Below, piece by piece: positions 44,901 to 54,498 of a DNA stretch of 64,000 nt (position 1 is its first letter; the number at the start of each line of letters is the position of its first letter). The notes beneath the pieces were generated by a model, which made no database searches, had not been told where the DNA came from, and saw only the letters and a program-made list of their open reading frames with translations. Where the stretch lies: NCBI RefSeq assembly GCF_018642165.1, contig NZ_JAHHZM010000005.1, positions 248,001 to 312,000 of the forward strand. The letters run 5' to 3'. The DNA comes from Echinicola shivajiensis (lineage in GTDB: Bacteria > Bacteroidota > Bacteroidia > Cytophagales > Cyclobacteriaceae). The translations under genes and the position numbers were made by a program.

Positions 44901-45321
44901 CTTTACGCTAAACGCAGTATTTACTTATTCATATGGGGCAAAGAGAGTTAGCGGATTCTATGAAAGCCTAATGAGTGGAACAGGCTATGGTGCTACACAT
45001 AAGGATATGCTGGATCGCTGGACTCCTGAAAATACGGATACTAATATCCCAAGAGCAACTTACGACAACCCAAGCAGGTTTTCAGCTGGAGAGACTTCAT
45101 GGGGAATTCAAGATGCTTCTTACTTAAGACTAGCTACGCTGTCCTTAGCCTACGATTTTCCACAAGAGCTGATATCCAAGATAGGATTGAGCAACTGTAG
45201 GGTATATACAACCGGTAATAATTTGCTCACTTGGACAAAATACAAGGGATATGATCCTGAAAATGGTGACTGGTACCCGACAGCAAGAATGTTTGTCCTT
45301 GGGCTTAACCTTGGCTTTTAA
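41923..45321 (+). CDS. susC: SusC/RagA family TonB-dependent transporter with STN domain
   Basis: Outer-membrane glycan importer of 1132 residues. In order: signal peptide ending at PSKAQ; STN (secretin/TonB N-terminal) domain (about 45-125), which allows signalling to FecR; carboxypeptidase-like beta-sandwich (VTGTVVDEEGIPIPGVTI); the TonB plug (EALQGRAAGVYIQNNPQPG, then YGSRGANGVVVITTKKG); and a 22-strand barrel. The length and SusC-type plug motif fit the family. It works with SusD encoded directly downstream. Oligosaccharide specificity cannot be read from sequence. Confidence 0.95.
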   Translation: MKKTLHALCMIGKYYLYGFVFQLLFLNLIYAAPSKAQESLDLKKVHLSLDLNKVSLDEAFSEINKRTQFEFIYNPTLAESSSPVTLQVKNQSLENVLLELARTHRLAFKQVDNNISVKKIARNKISVSIEVDKKVTGTVVDEEGIPIPGVTIVVIGTAVGTITDIDGNYSINVPDNGKLKFSFIGFASQEVEVNNQSIIDIVLKLDLLTLNEVSIVGTSMKASDLTGAVVNVNEEKLKERPVTSINEALQGRAAGVYIQNNPQPGSDAGIRIRGNNSLQYGGNPIYVVDGIIMDRDFNMINLNDVASINVLKDASATALYGSRGANGVVVITTKKGKSGEGKVSYEGWFGVQDFVNESLTLGAKDMFELRIDALENAANVGGAYYAANPNASKDDFINDELLGPGKLWFADYEIESYNNGRNYNWLDAVTRSAMQQNHTISFSGGSDKGNYYLSFGYVDQEGLVENSAYKRYTGRINAEQNIKSWLKVGTNTTYSKSMDEFVDGKVFGVASVANPLLPISTDSLYLAWGNNWDINMENPLNSLRINKDRSKSRILTSNYININPIEGLNIRSTISMDVIDQEYYEYIPSDIQQAFRDSFRGRAIHNLDHASNYQWDNSISYEKLINNKHLINALVSTSMIKNQFKYTNVSARDFPTDDFGYYNLGAAFDKENFNLGSNLVQSTIMSYLGRLNYEYDNRYLITLTSRLDGSSKFAKGNEWGVFPSVAFAWNLANEEFMTGQSWLDQAKFRIGYGSVGNQNIPDYAYFSLYNPVYSNGNVSFNSTGLRGTTALTWEKQDQFNIGINAGVLNNRIQFTADYFNIVNSNLLVRRSLSTLTGYREAIENVGEMRNRGFEFSVDAKLIDQKELSWNVSGNISFDKNKITQLYGDVDAIYSFGGFTGTDIQREGNFFLGESINTIYMWEFDRIIQEEDMEYVNSLSLPGKTLKPGDILPKDQQAEGEEGHGVIDEDDRVIIGKKDPKFYGGFSSNIMFKNFTLNAVFTYSYGAKRVSGFYESLMSGTGYGATHKDMLDRWTPENTDTNIPRATYDNPSRFSAGETSWGIQDASYLRLATLSLAYDFPQELISKIGLSNCRVYTTGNNLLTWTKYKGYDPENGDWYPTARMFVLGLNLGF

Positions 45322-45388
45322 GGCCTAAGGATTGCCAGTAGGCTCTTTTTGAGCATTGTCCAATTTATATACCTTAAAAAATTAGATC

Positions 45389-46894
45389 ATGAAAAATATA
45401 AGCTTAGCTATATTATATACAGCTATACTGTTCATAAATGTTTCCTGTTCCGAATTTTTGGTGGAGGAACCCAAAACACAACTTACCGAAGAACAAGTAT
45501 ATAGCGATGAAGAGAATATTCGATTGTTGATTTCCGGACTCTATCTGCAATGGAGGAATACCAAGCAGGACAGAGGAGGCTTTATGTTCAATCTGGGTAC
45601 TGATGAAGCCAAACAGGGTGGTCAGCAGGTACAGGAAAATAATGTGCAGGCAGCTCTGGATAAATACAATGGGGCATTAAATCCCGCCAACTCCTCTCTA
45701 GCGGAACAGTGGAGTAAAAGATGGCCAGTGGTAAGTGCTGCCGCAAAGGCTATTTATTATGCCCAATCGGATGAATTGAAAGCGCAGGCAGCCTTTATCA
45801 GAGCAACCTTAAACTTTGAATTGGCGATGCTTTGGGGACCTATTCCAATTATTGATATCGAGAATCTCCAAGAATCAAGGCAACCATTGAAAGATGTGTT
45901 TGAGTTTATTGTTGCAGATCTTGAGTTTGCTGTCGAACACTTAAATGATACTGAGGAGGATCCGAAAATCCCTACTAAGGGAGCAGCTGAAGCATTGTTG
46001 GGGAAAGTATACCTTTATGCTCCAATCGAGTCTGAAGTGAGGGATTATCAGAAAGCGATTACTTATTTTGATAAAGCTATTCCGAGATATGGTTTGGTGG
46101 ATAATTATGCAGATTTGTTCAATACCACCATTAACCAAAATACATCAGAATCAATTTACGCTTTTCAGTTTGTAAATATTTATCCAGATAATAATATGGC
46201 ACAGCATCACGCTGGTTCAAGAGCTGTAGCTGATGTGGATAATAACACCTATTTCGGAGGATACGATCTTATCCTTCCAACAGCTTATTATCATAAGGAT
46301 ATTGATGAAGGAGGAATATGGGAACCTGGTGATGCCAGAAAATGGGCCAGCATCAGGTATGATTTTACCCTGCCTGATGGCAGAGTCCCTTCCATCACAT
46401 GGACAGGACAACAGGATGAACTAGAGCCCCATACCAAGAAGTTTGAAGATTCCAGAACACAGGGAGTCCAAAATTTCTGGTACTCTGGTGGACTGATCTA
46501 TTATTTAAGACTAGCTGATATTTTGCTTTGCAAAGCAGAATGTATGAATGAACTAGGGAGAACAGCTGAAGCAGTACAACTTGTAAATTCTACCGTTAGG
46601 ACAAGGGCATTTGGAGGAAGTCTTCCAGCTGAATATACTTGGTCTTCCAGTATGTCCCAAAGTGAATTTCGAGATAATATTCTCGATGAAAGGATGAGGG
46701 AATTGGGATTTGAAGGTTGGAGAAGAATGGACCTGATAAGGACGGGCAGCCTGGTTGAATTGGTAACAGAAAGGAATCCATGGGCTCAGGCTTCTGGAAC
46801 CATGGCAGCATATCATAACCTATATCCTATTCCAGAGTCAGAAATCAAGCAAAATGAATTGATTAATGAAGAGGACCAAAATCCTGGCTATTAA
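45389..46894 (+). CDS. susD: SusD/RagB family nutrient-binding lipoprotein
   Basis: Surface glycan-binding lipoprotein of 501 residues that lids the SusC channel. The signal peptide ends in lipobox NVSC (Cys20); the tetratricopeptide-like SusD fold follows, with KAAFIRATLNFELAMLWGP-like helix pairs. Family blocks include YLRLADILLCKAECMNELG and the C-terminal DERMRELGFEGWRRMDLIR. It ends with PESEIKQN-type motifs. It is the last gene before a strong terminator, so susCD probably form a discrete transcript. Confidence 0.95.
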   Translation: MKNISLAILYTAILFINVSCSEFLVEEPKTQLTEEQVYSDEENIRLLISGLYLQWRNTKQDRGGFMFNLGTDEAKQGGQQVQENNVQAALDKYNGALNPANSSLAEQWSKRWPVVSAAAKAIYYAQSDELKAQAAFIRATLNFELAMLWGPIPIIDIENLQESRQPLKDVFEFIVADLEFAVEHLNDTEEDPKIPTKGAAEALLGKVYLYAPIESEVRDYQKAITYFDKAIPRYGLVDNYADLFNTTINQNTSESIYAFQFVNIYPDNNMAQHHAGSRAVADVDNNTYFGGYDLILPTAYYHKDIDEGGIWEPGDARKWASIRYDFTLPDGRVPSITWTGQQDELEPHTKKFEDSRTQGVQNFWYSGGLIYYLRLADILLCKAECMNELGRTAEAVQLVNSTVRTRAFGGSLPAEYTWSSSMSQSEFRDNILDERMRELGFEGWRRMDLIRTGSLVELVTERNPWAQASGTMAAYHNLYPIPESEIKQNELINEEDQNPGY

Positions 46895-46898
46895 AGAA

Positions 46899-46945
46899 GA
46901 ATAATTAGTGGGGCCATTTGACAGGGCCCACTAATTATTCTTTTA
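46899..46945 (+). terminator. strong terminator after susD
   Basis: GAATAATTAGTGGGGCC (46899-46915) pairs with GGGCCCACTAATTATTC (46924-46940) with one mismatch, followed by TTTTA. Confidence 0.85.
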
Positions 46946-47105
46946 GAAAATTCCTGTCTTTTGGTGGGGCTTGAGAGGCCCTAAACATCAATATTAGTAT
47001 TTTGGATGCTTTTAATAATACCTGAAAAATAAGGTAAACGGAACTTTTGTGCCTATTCCCCGACAGCATCCCTACTTAGTTATCTTTAAATTTAAAATTA
47101 AACCA

Positions 47106-49310
47106 ATGATTATTTCGGTTAATAGAACCTTCATTGCCTTATTCGGACTATTTCTTGTTGCTTTTGGTAGGGATGCCTATGCCCAGAAAGCGCTATATCT
47201 GCCTGTTGAAACAACTAATAATGCGCTGATTTTGGCTGTCTCACCAAAAAATGATCTTAGGGTCGCTTATTATGGGAGAAAATTAAATGATTCTGGCGAT
47301 TACGAGCAGATCTTAACACAGTATAACCAAACAGGGGACTATTCTGAAGTTTTGGATGCGGCATACACTCCTGCTGGAACCCAGAATTTAATGGAACCAG
47401 CTGTTTCTGTCGTTCATTATGATGGGAACACTTCTTTGGCCTTGAAATATGTGGAGCATGAGAGTGAAACAATTGATGATAATGTTTCCTTGCTGCATAT
47501 TACCCTAGAAGACCCTGTCTATGATTTTAAGGTAAGATTATTTTTCAAGTCCTATAATAAGGAAGATATAATAGAGCAGTGGACGGAGATTTTACATAAT
47601 GAAAAGAAGTCTGTTAGACTCACGAAATTTGCATCAGGAAATCTATATTTTCGAAATGCCCAATATTATTTGACCCAGTATCAGGGAGATTGGGCCAAAG
47701 AGATGAATCCTGAAACAAGTCTATTGACTCACGGGTTGAAAACCTTGGATTCCAAATTGGGAACCAGGGCAAATTTATTTCAGCCTTCTGTATTTATGGT
47801 AGCCATGGACCAGCCAGCAACAGAAACTGAAGGAACTGTTTTGTTTGGCGCTATGGAATGGAGCGGCAATTTTAAAATAGATTTTGAATTAGATTACCGT
47901 GATAATTTGAGATTGATTGCTGGGATGAATAATTATGCATCCGAATATGAACTCAAGCCCAATGAAGTTTTTGAAACGCCAAAATTCTTGCACACCCTTT
48001 CACATAATGGCAAGGGGGAGGCAAGTAGAAATTTGCACTCTTGGGCAAAAGATTATAAAATTCTAGATGGAAATGGCAGCAGACTGACGCTACTGAATAA
48101 CTGGGAAGCTACTTATTTCGATTTTAATGAAGAAAAACTTTTTGAATTATTAGAGGATACCAAAACGCTTGGTGTTGATCTTTTTCTATTGGACGATGGA
48201 TGGTTTGGAAACAAATACCCTAGAAATAATGATGATGCTGGATTGGGAGATTGGCAGGCAAATAGAAAGAAATTACCTAATGGGGTAGCCTCATTAGTAA
48301 AGGAAGCATCTAAAAATGATGTGAAGTTTGGAATTTGGATAGAACCAGAAATGGTTAATCCAGAGAGCGAGCTGTATCATAAGCATCCTGATTGGGTGAT
48401 CAAACAACCGAAACGTGATGAGCACTACTTTAGAAATCAACTGGTGCTTGATCTTAGCAATCCCGATGTACAAGATTTTGTTTTTGATGTGGTAGATGAA
48501 CTTTTTACAGAAAATCCAGATCTGGCTTATATAAAATGGGACTGTAATGCGGTCATTTATAATGCTTATTCCGATCACCTAGATAAGCAAAGCCATCTTT
48601 ATATCGACTATGTAAAAGGACTTTACAATGTTTTGGAGAGAATCCGACAAAAATACCCTGTAGTTCCGATGATGCTATGCTCAGGAGGTGGAGGAAGAGT
48701 GGATTATGGTGCCCTGCAATATTTCACGGAATTCTGGCCTAGCGATAATACCGATCCAATGGAAAGGATTTTTATGCAATGGGAATATTCGTATTTCTAT
48801 CCATCAATCAGTGTTTCTAACCATGTAACAGAATGGGGAAAGCAACCACTCAAGTTCCGCGTTGATGTAGCCATGATGGGGAAACTCGGATTTGATATTG
48901 TTATTGGGGACCTTGAAGGTAATGATCTCAAATTCGTGCAAGGTGCGGTAAAAAATTATGATGAAGTAAAGGATATTATTTGGCATGGGGATCTTTTTAG
49001 ACTTTCAGATCCAAAGGAAGAAGCAGTAGCCTCATTGATGTATATAGACGAAAGCAAAGATCAAGGTATCATATTTAACTATTTGGTAAACAACAGATAT
49101 GATCAGGGAAGTAAAAGGCCGATTAAACTTGCTGGGCTGAATCCTAACAAAAAGTATTTGATCAAGGAGATTAATTTGTATCCCGGCAGTACTTCTTATA
49201 TCAACTCAGAAAAGACATTTTCCGGGGATTTTTTAATGAAGGTAGGCTTTAATCCCAGAGTGAGTAAGGGGAGAGAAAGTGTTGTCCTGAAGATTGAATC
49301 AGTTAGGTAA
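47106..49310 (+). CDS. alpha-galactosidase, GH36
   Basis: Exo-acting enzyme removing terminal alpha-galactose. The 734 residues have a signal peptide ending at AYAQ, a large N-terminal beta-supersandwich, and a (beta/alpha)8 barrel with FLLDDGWFG, WIEPEMVNPES and KWDCN. Asp479 in that last motif is the predicted nucleophile. The acid/base Asp547 lies in PSDNTDP. Both positions agree with GH36 bacterial alpha-galactosidases. The ATG at 47106 is chosen because it directly precedes the signal peptide; an upstream in-frame ATG at 47049 would add a non-signal tail. It is the first of three neighbouring alpha-galactosidase-type enzymes. Confidence 0.92.
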   Translation: MIISVNRTFIALFGLFLVAFGRDAYAQKALYLPVETTNNALILAVSPKNDLRVAYYGRKLNDSGDYEQILTQYNQTGDYSEVLDAAYTPAGTQNLMEPAVSVVHYDGNTSLALKYVEHESETIDDNVSLLHITLEDPVYDFKVRLFFKSYNKEDIIEQWTEILHNEKKSVRLTKFASGNLYFRNAQYYLTQYQGDWAKEMNPETSLLTHGLKTLDSKLGTRANLFQPSVFMVAMDQPATETEGTVLFGAMEWSGNFKIDFELDYRDNLRLIAGMNNYASEYELKPNEVFETPKFLHTLSHNGKGEASRNLHSWAKDYKILDGNGSRLTLLNNWEATYFDFNEEKLFELLEDTKTLGVDLFLLDDGWFGNKYPRNNDDAGLGDWQANRKKLPNGVASLVKEASKNDVKFGIWIEPEMVNPESELYHKHPDWVIKQPKRDEHYFRNQLVLDLSNPDVQDFVFDVVDELFTENPDLAYIKWDCNAVIYNAYSDHLDKQSHLYIDYVKGLYNVLERIRQKYPVVPMMLCSGGGGRVDYGALQYFTEFWPSDNTDPMERIFMQWEYSYFYPSISVSNHVTEWGKQPLKFRVDVAMMGKLGFDIVIGDLEGNDLKFVQGAVKNYDEVKDIIWHGDLFRLSDPKEEAVASLMYIDESKDQGIIFNYLVNNRYDQGSKRPIKLAGLNPNKKYLIKEINLYPGSTSYINSEKTFSGDFLMKVGFNPRVSKGRESVVLKIESVR

Positions 49311-49327
49311 TTTATCACACTATATTT

Positions 49328-51310
49328 ATGACTTTTATGAAAGATAAGATAGTATTTCTTTGCTATACCTTGCTGGCATCTTTTCTCTGGTGCGGATGTG
49401 AAAATGAGATAGAGAACCAGTGGAAAGTGGCCTCTCCCGATGGGGATTTAGTGACTAGAATTTCTGTGAACGAAGAAGGGAAGCTTAGCTATAGGGTATC
49501 CAAAATTAATGGAGAAGTAGAAAATGTGATGCTTGAACCTTCCCCTTTGGGCTTGGTGAGAAATGATGGGCGTTTTGATCGACTGGAGTACACTGGTGTC
49601 AAATCTGTGGAAATTGTCAATGAAGACTATTGGCTCAAAACAGGAAAGCAATTAAAGAACAACAATCATTATAATGAGCTGTCCCTTCAGTTTTCTAATG
49701 AAGCTGGAAATGCTCTTAATGTGGTTTTTCGTGCTTATGATGAGGGAGTAGCATTTAAGTATGTTTTTCCAGAGAATGGAAATGAGCTGGAATATACTTT
49801 GGAGGAAGAGCTTACAGGCTTTGATCTTCCTAGTGGAAATGCTTTTTTACAAGCCTATGATTCTGCTACTGCCTATGCACCTGCATATGAACGAAATTAT
49901 GGTAAGGCCATCGAAATAGGTACTGATGCTCCAGGAAAGGAAGGGTGGTGCTTTCCTGCCCTTTTCGAAATCAATGGGAATTGGCTGTTGCTGTCGGAGT
50001 CCAACTTAAAAGAAAACTTTCATGGATCCCATATTAAACCAAAAGCAACTAACGGTTTGTATGAAATTACTGGCCCGGAAGAAGAGGAAGCATTTGGATA
50101 TGGCCAAGCAAAGGCGAGTTCCAAGTTGCCATGGGAAATGCCTTGGAGAGTAATGATGATCGGCGAGGAATTGGCTGATATTGTCGAGTCAAATTTGATA
50201 AACCACTTAGCTGATTCATCAAAGATTGGCAAGGCGGATTGGGTAATTCCAGGAAGGGCATCTTGGGCTTGGTGGTCAGGTTATCTTGATGGCTCCAATG
50301 ACTCTCCTGAGAAGCTCAAACATTTTATTGATTTTGCCCAAGAAATGGGATGGGAATATTCCTTGATTGATGCAGGGTGGGACTATAGGCCTGGCTTTAA
50401 CTTGGAGGAAATCACTCAATATGCAGCAAATAGGGGAGTAGGCCTTTTATTATGGTACAATTCAGGAGGTCCTATTAATAGAGTAAATGCTGGCCCGCGA
50501 GATATGATGTTTGATCCTGAAATCAGAAGAAAAGAAATGAAACGGATTTCTGATTTAGGGATTAAGGGAATAAAAATAGATTTCTTCTCAAGCGATAAGC
50601 AGGATTTTATAAAGCTTTTTAAAGGAATCCTCAGAGATGCGGCTGAATTTAACCTTCTGGTGAATTTTCATGGATGCACCATTCCAAGGGGCTGGGCAAG
50701 AACCTATCCAAACATGATTTCTTACGAAAGTGTAAAAGGATCTGAAGCTTATATTTATCATTCGGATTTTGAGAAGAACTCACCGGTGCACAATACTATT
50801 TTACCATTTACACGAAATGTAATCGGTTCTATGGATTACACACCGGTGGCTTTTTCTACCCAGCAGGTTCCCCATAGAACTAGTTTTGGTCATGAGCTGG
50901 CACTTTCAGTGGTTTATGAATCGGGGATTATACACTTTCCTGATACTCCTGAAGTCTACCAATCACAACCTACAGAAGTCCTTGAGTTTTTAAAGGCCAT
51001 TCCGGCAGCTTGGGATGAAACCCAGTTTTTGGGAGGGTACCCTGGTAAGGATGTCCTGATAGCCAGAAAAAAGAACGAAGCGTGGTTTGTGGGAGGTATA
51101 AATGGAGAAGATAAGAAGAAGGAATTTTCTGTTCCATTGGATTTTTTGGATAATGAAGAATATGAAGTACTGGTTATTTCAGACGGAAAAGATCCTAAGC
51201 ATTTTGAAGTGAAGAGGGAAGCATTAAATGCGGCTAATGAAGTGATAGTTGATGTGCTTCCTTTCGGAGGATTTGTAATGAAGATCATTCCTTCCAATAA
51301 TTCGAATTAA
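49328..51310 (+). CDS. GH97 glycoside hydrolase, retaining alpha-galactosidase type
   Basis: A 660-residue GH97 enzyme. The N-terminus is a probable lipoprotein signal (Cys24 near WCGCENE, lipobox imperfect). The three usual parts are present: beta-supersandwich N-domain, barrel with ASWAWWSGYLDGSNDSPEKL, and C-terminal beta-domain. Asp418 in GIKGIKIDFFSSDKQ occupies the nucleophile position of retaining alpha-galactosidases such as BtGH97b; inverting SusB-type members lack it and use Glu as base. The gene follows the GH36 gene by 17 bases, supporting co-transcription. Activity on alpha-galactosides is therefore more likely than on starch. Confidence 0.88.
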   Translation: MTFMKDKIVFLCYTLLASFLWCGCENEIENQWKVASPDGDLVTRISVNEEGKLSYRVSKINGEVENVMLEPSPLGLVRNDGRFDRLEYTGVKSVEIVNEDYWLKTGKQLKNNNHYNELSLQFSNEAGNALNVVFRAYDEGVAFKYVFPENGNELEYTLEEELTGFDLPSGNAFLQAYDSATAYAPAYERNYGKAIEIGTDAPGKEGWCFPALFEINGNWLLLSESNLKENFHGSHIKPKATNGLYEITGPEEEEAFGYGQAKASSKLPWEMPWRVMMIGEELADIVESNLINHLADSSKIGKADWVIPGRASWAWWSGYLDGSNDSPEKLKHFIDFAQEMGWEYSLIDAGWDYRPGFNLEEITQYAANRGVGLLLWYNSGGPINRVNAGPRDMMFDPEIRRKEMKRISDLGIKGIKIDFFSSDKQDFIKLFKGILRDAAEFNLLVNFHGCTIPRGWARTYPNMISYESVKGSEAYIYHSDFEKNSPVHNTILPFTRNVIGSMDYTPVAFSTQQVPHRTSFGHELALSVVYESGIIHFPDTPEVYQSQPTEVLEFLKAIPAAWDETQFLGGYPGKDVLIARKKNEAWFVGGINGEDKKKEFSVPLDFLDNEEYEVLVISDGKDPKHFEVKREALNAANEVIVDVLPFGGFVMKIIPSNNSN

Positions 51311-51321
51311 ATCATTGACCA

Positions 51322-54300
51322 ATGAGCAATCTAAACCTATTACAATTGTTGACCATAAATGCCAATATACTCGGGAAGCCAAGGGGAATTCCTGAGTGTT
51401 TTTCAAAGGTCCTTTTCGAAAGACTATGCGTTCGGAGTTTCCTTTTGATTGGTCTAGTAAGTTTAATGGCAAATCAGGTCATTGGCCAAGAGTATGGTCT
51501 GGAGTTCGAAAATGGTTCATTATTAAACGGTGCTTCAGTACAACAGTGCAGCTCATGTTCCAATGAAGGACAAGTTGGCAATATTGGTGGAACAGATAAT
51601 GGAACTGTTGTAAATACTGTTGAGGTGGATAAGGCAGCGGATTATGAGCTTACTTTATATTACAGTTCGGGAGATCCCAGATCAGTTTTTTTAACTGTCA
51701 ATGATCAAAACCCTATCCAGGTTAACTGTGCCGCATCTGGAGGTTGGTCCACACCTGGGAGTACTACGGTATTGATCAGGCTGGAAGCTGGATCAAACAC
51801 TTTGAAGTTTGATAATCCAAGTAGTTGGGGCCCAAACTTGGATAGGGTAGAAATATTGTTGGGAAAGACCTATAGCATTTCAGGGAAAGTGACAGGTCAA
51901 GAAGGTGGAATTGCCGGCTTGGAAGTTCAGCTAAATGGGTATCTGTCATCCAATGTATATACTGATGAAGACGGCAATTATTCTTTCGCAGATCTACCGG
52001 CAAACAGGAATTTTACCATTAGCCCAAGTTCGGAAGATAATCAGTTTGTTCCAGTGTATTTGAGCTATCCAAAATTGGAAAATGATCAAGTTGATCAGGA
52101 TTTTCAAGCTGTTGAACATTGTACTGATTGTCATTGGGACTTTGGTTTTGGAGATAATGGACGCATAATTTACGATTCGGAAATCGGAACTTTTGATATC
52201 CAGCTAGGTGATGATAAGATTCTAGAAAATGTACTAGCTGAGGTGATTAATAATGATATTCGAATAGGGTCTCAAAATTTTAGTACAAGAACTGTAAAAG
52301 AAGAAGAGTGGTCAGATGATCTAGGAAGTGGGCATAAGTGGATAGTTTCCCATATCGATGAGCATCTTCCGACTATGAACCAAATATTTTATTGTTACGA
52401 GAATAAAGACTTTATACTGTTGGAGGTAGAGCTGGAAGGGGAGAATCTAAGCAGTAACTATATGGCTCCGATTGTTACCAATACTGGGGAAGTACCTGGT
52501 GTAGGAAGTATGAGAGCGCTTTCTATTCCATTTGATAACGATGGTTTTGTTAGGTACCAATCAGAAAGGCTTCTTCCTCAGTCTAGAACTGTAAGCTCTG
52601 AGGTAACGGCAGTCTATGATAATGTGACAAGAAGGGGATTAGTGATCGGTTCTGTAAATCAAGAAAAGTGGAAATCCGGAGTCATTGTAAATGGCCATGA
52701 CAACCATATCACAGAACTCATGGTTCATGGGGGATTTTCCGATCCAAATATCACTAGGGACCATAAGGAACACGGGAAATTTGAAGGAAATCAAATCCGC
52801 TCTCCCAAAGTAATGGTAGGCCTTTTTGATGACTGGAGGGATGGAATGGAGGAATTCGGAAAAGCCATTGTGACTGAGCAGCCCAAATATGTTTTTGATT
52901 GGGTAGAACCAACACCTTTTGGCTGGAATAGCTGGGGGGCAATCCAGACAGATTTGAGCCTTGACAAAGCTAAAAAAGTAGTGGACTTCTTTAATGAACA
53001 AGTTCCTGGGTTTAGAAGTGGAGGCACTGCATATATTGATTTGGATTCGTATTGGGATAATATGGTAAGTGGAGGATTGGAAGGTGATTTTAGTAAACTG
53101 ATAGAATTTGTTAGGTACTGTAAAGACAGGAATTTGAAAGCCGGAATTTATTGGGCTCCCTTTGTGGATTGGGGAAAAAGCAATAGGAAAGTAGAAGGCT
53201 CATCCTATGAATATAATGAGGTATGGACGAAGGTAAATGGAGGTTATCATGATTTTGATGATGCCAGGGCAATGGATCCAACACATCCAGCAACTAAGCA
53301 AAGAATTGACCTGGTCATTGATAAATTCATCAAGTGTGGCTTCGAGATGGTGAAAATTGATTTTATAGGACATGCAGCTGTTGAAGCAGATTCATTTTAT
53401 GACCCTGAAGTGAAAACTGGTATGCAGGCATTTCACCAGGGAATGCAACATTTGATTGATGCAATAGATGACAAGATGCTTGTTTATGTCGCTATCAGTC
53501 CAAATTTAGCAACCGGTAGGTATGCTCATTCCAGAAGGATAGCCTGTGATGCCTATGCTGATATCAATGCAACAGACTATACCCTCAACAGCACCACATA
53601 TGGTTGGTGGCAAAGTGAAATCTATGATTTTATAGACGCAGATCATATGGTGTTTGGCCAAGCTTCATTTGGAGAGAATAAAGCAAGGTTCAACTCCGGA
53701 ATTATCAATGGCACACTTATAACGGGAGATGATTATTCCAAATCTGGTCCCTGGACAACAACTGCTGTTAATTTACTTCAAAATCAAGAAGTACTGGATA
53801 TTGCTAAAGATGGTAGGCCATTCCGCCCCTTGGAAGGGGATAGTCATTTGGGAGCGAGTGAGGTATTTGTAAAAGACATGGATGGACTAAATTATGTGGC
53901 TATTATCAATTATGGGGGTACTAGCAAAAATTACAATATCTCTTTGGAAAGACTTGGGATTCCTAATGGGGAATACGCAGTAAAAGACTTGTATTCTGGG
54001 AAATATAATTTGGTTACCAAAGGTCAACTTGAAATTCAAGTGGGCGCAAAAAATGCAACCTTGCTTAGGTTTGATGAGGGTTTAATAAATGCAACTCCTA
54101 TTGAACGCAAGGACTCTAATGCATTGATCTTTCCAAATCCGGTGTCGGACCTATTGAATATCCGTTCCGATTTTGATATCAATAAAATCAAGCTTTTGGG
54201 ACTCAATGGGGAGATTGTCCTTGAAGTAGAAAATGTTGATGAAAAAAAATGTGAGGTTAATATTGAGCATGTCGGTAAAGGGATCTACATAGTTTATTTG

Positions 54301-54348
54301 GAAGGATTCAATGGATTAGCTGAAATCCATAAGCTCATTAAGAAGTAG
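51322..54348 (+). CDS. multidomain GH27-like alpha-galactosidase with CBM and T9SS sorting domain
   Basis: A 1008-residue secreted enzyme. Signal peptide preceded by a long N-terminal extension (about 1-33), then a beta-sandwich module (about 57-180, CBM6/35-like), a carboxypeptidase-regulatory-like beta domain (YSISGKVTGQEGGIAGLEV), and the clan GH-D barrel from TPFGWNSWGAIQTDLSLDKA. It has FVKIDF-like KIDFIGHAA with Asp680 as the predicted nucleophile. The C-terminus (about 935-1008) is a type IX sorting domain (PNPVSDLLNIRS and GKGIYIVYLEG). It is thus exported to the surface or medium. GH27-like is a family-level call; the exact subfamily is uncertain. Confidence 0.82.
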   Translation: MSNLNLLQLLTINANILGKPRGIPECFSKVLFERLCVRSFLLIGLVSLMANQVIGQEYGLEFENGSLLNGASVQQCSSCSNEGQVGNIGGTDNGTVVNTVEVDKAADYELTLYYSSGDPRSVFLTVNDQNPIQVNCAASGGWSTPGSTTVLIRLEAGSNTLKFDNPSSWGPNLDRVEILLGKTYSISGKVTGQEGGIAGLEVQLNGYLSSNVYTDEDGNYSFADLPANRNFTISPSSEDNQFVPVYLSYPKLENDQVDQDFQAVEHCTDCHWDFGFGDNGRIIYDSEIGTFDIQLGDDKILENVLAEVINNDIRIGSQNFSTRTVKEEEWSDDLGSGHKWIVSHIDEHLPTMNQIFYCYENKDFILLEVELEGENLSSNYMAPIVTNTGEVPGVGSMRALSIPFDNDGFVRYQSERLLPQSRTVSSEVTAVYDNVTRRGLVIGSVNQEKWKSGVIVNGHDNHITELMVHGGFSDPNITRDHKEHGKFEGNQIRSPKVMVGLFDDWRDGMEEFGKAIVTEQPKYVFDWVEPTPFGWNSWGAIQTDLSLDKAKKVVDFFNEQVPGFRSGGTAYIDLDSYWDNMVSGGLEGDFSKLIEFVRYCKDRNLKAGIYWAPFVDWGKSNRKVEGSSYEYNEVWTKVNGGYHDFDDARAMDPTHPATKQRIDLVIDKFIKCGFEMVKIDFIGHAAVEADSFYDPEVKTGMQAFHQGMQHLIDAIDDKMLVYVAISPNLATGRYAHSRRIACDAYADINATDYTLNSTTYGWWQSEIYDFIDADHMVFGQASFGENKARFNSGIINGTLITGDDYSKSGPWTTTAVNLLQNQEVLDIAKDGRPFRPLEGDSHLGASEVFVKDMDGLNYVAIINYGGTSKNYNISLERLGIPNGEYAVKDLYSGKYNLVTKGQLEIQVGAKNATLLRFDEGLINATPIERKDSNALIFPNPVSDLLNIRSDFDINKIKLLGLNGEIVLEVENVDEKKCEVNIEHVGKGIYIVYLEGFNGLAEIHKLIKK

Positions 54349-54460
54349 AAGGCCACTTCCTCTAAGTCTTTATGGATATTCTAGAGATGGCCATTTAATC
54401 AAACTGGCAAGAACTAAAAAGATGCTTGTTTTTAAGAGGGGGATTTGTGGGGAGAAAAGC

Positions 54461-54498
54461 AAAACCCTTTGTAAATCATTTGTTTACAAAGGGTTTTT
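54461..54498 (+). terminator. strong terminator after the three alpha-galactosidase genes
   Basis: AAACCCTTTGTAAA pairs perfectly with TTTACAAAGGGTTT (inverted repeat arms at 54462-54475 and 54483-54496), followed by T residues. Confidence 0.88.

Noticed and set aside
49328-51310. Calling the GH97 protein SusB (inverting alpha-glucosidase)
   Set aside because: The Asp in GIKIDFF at residue 418 marks the retaining alpha-galactosidase type, and there is no starch gene context.
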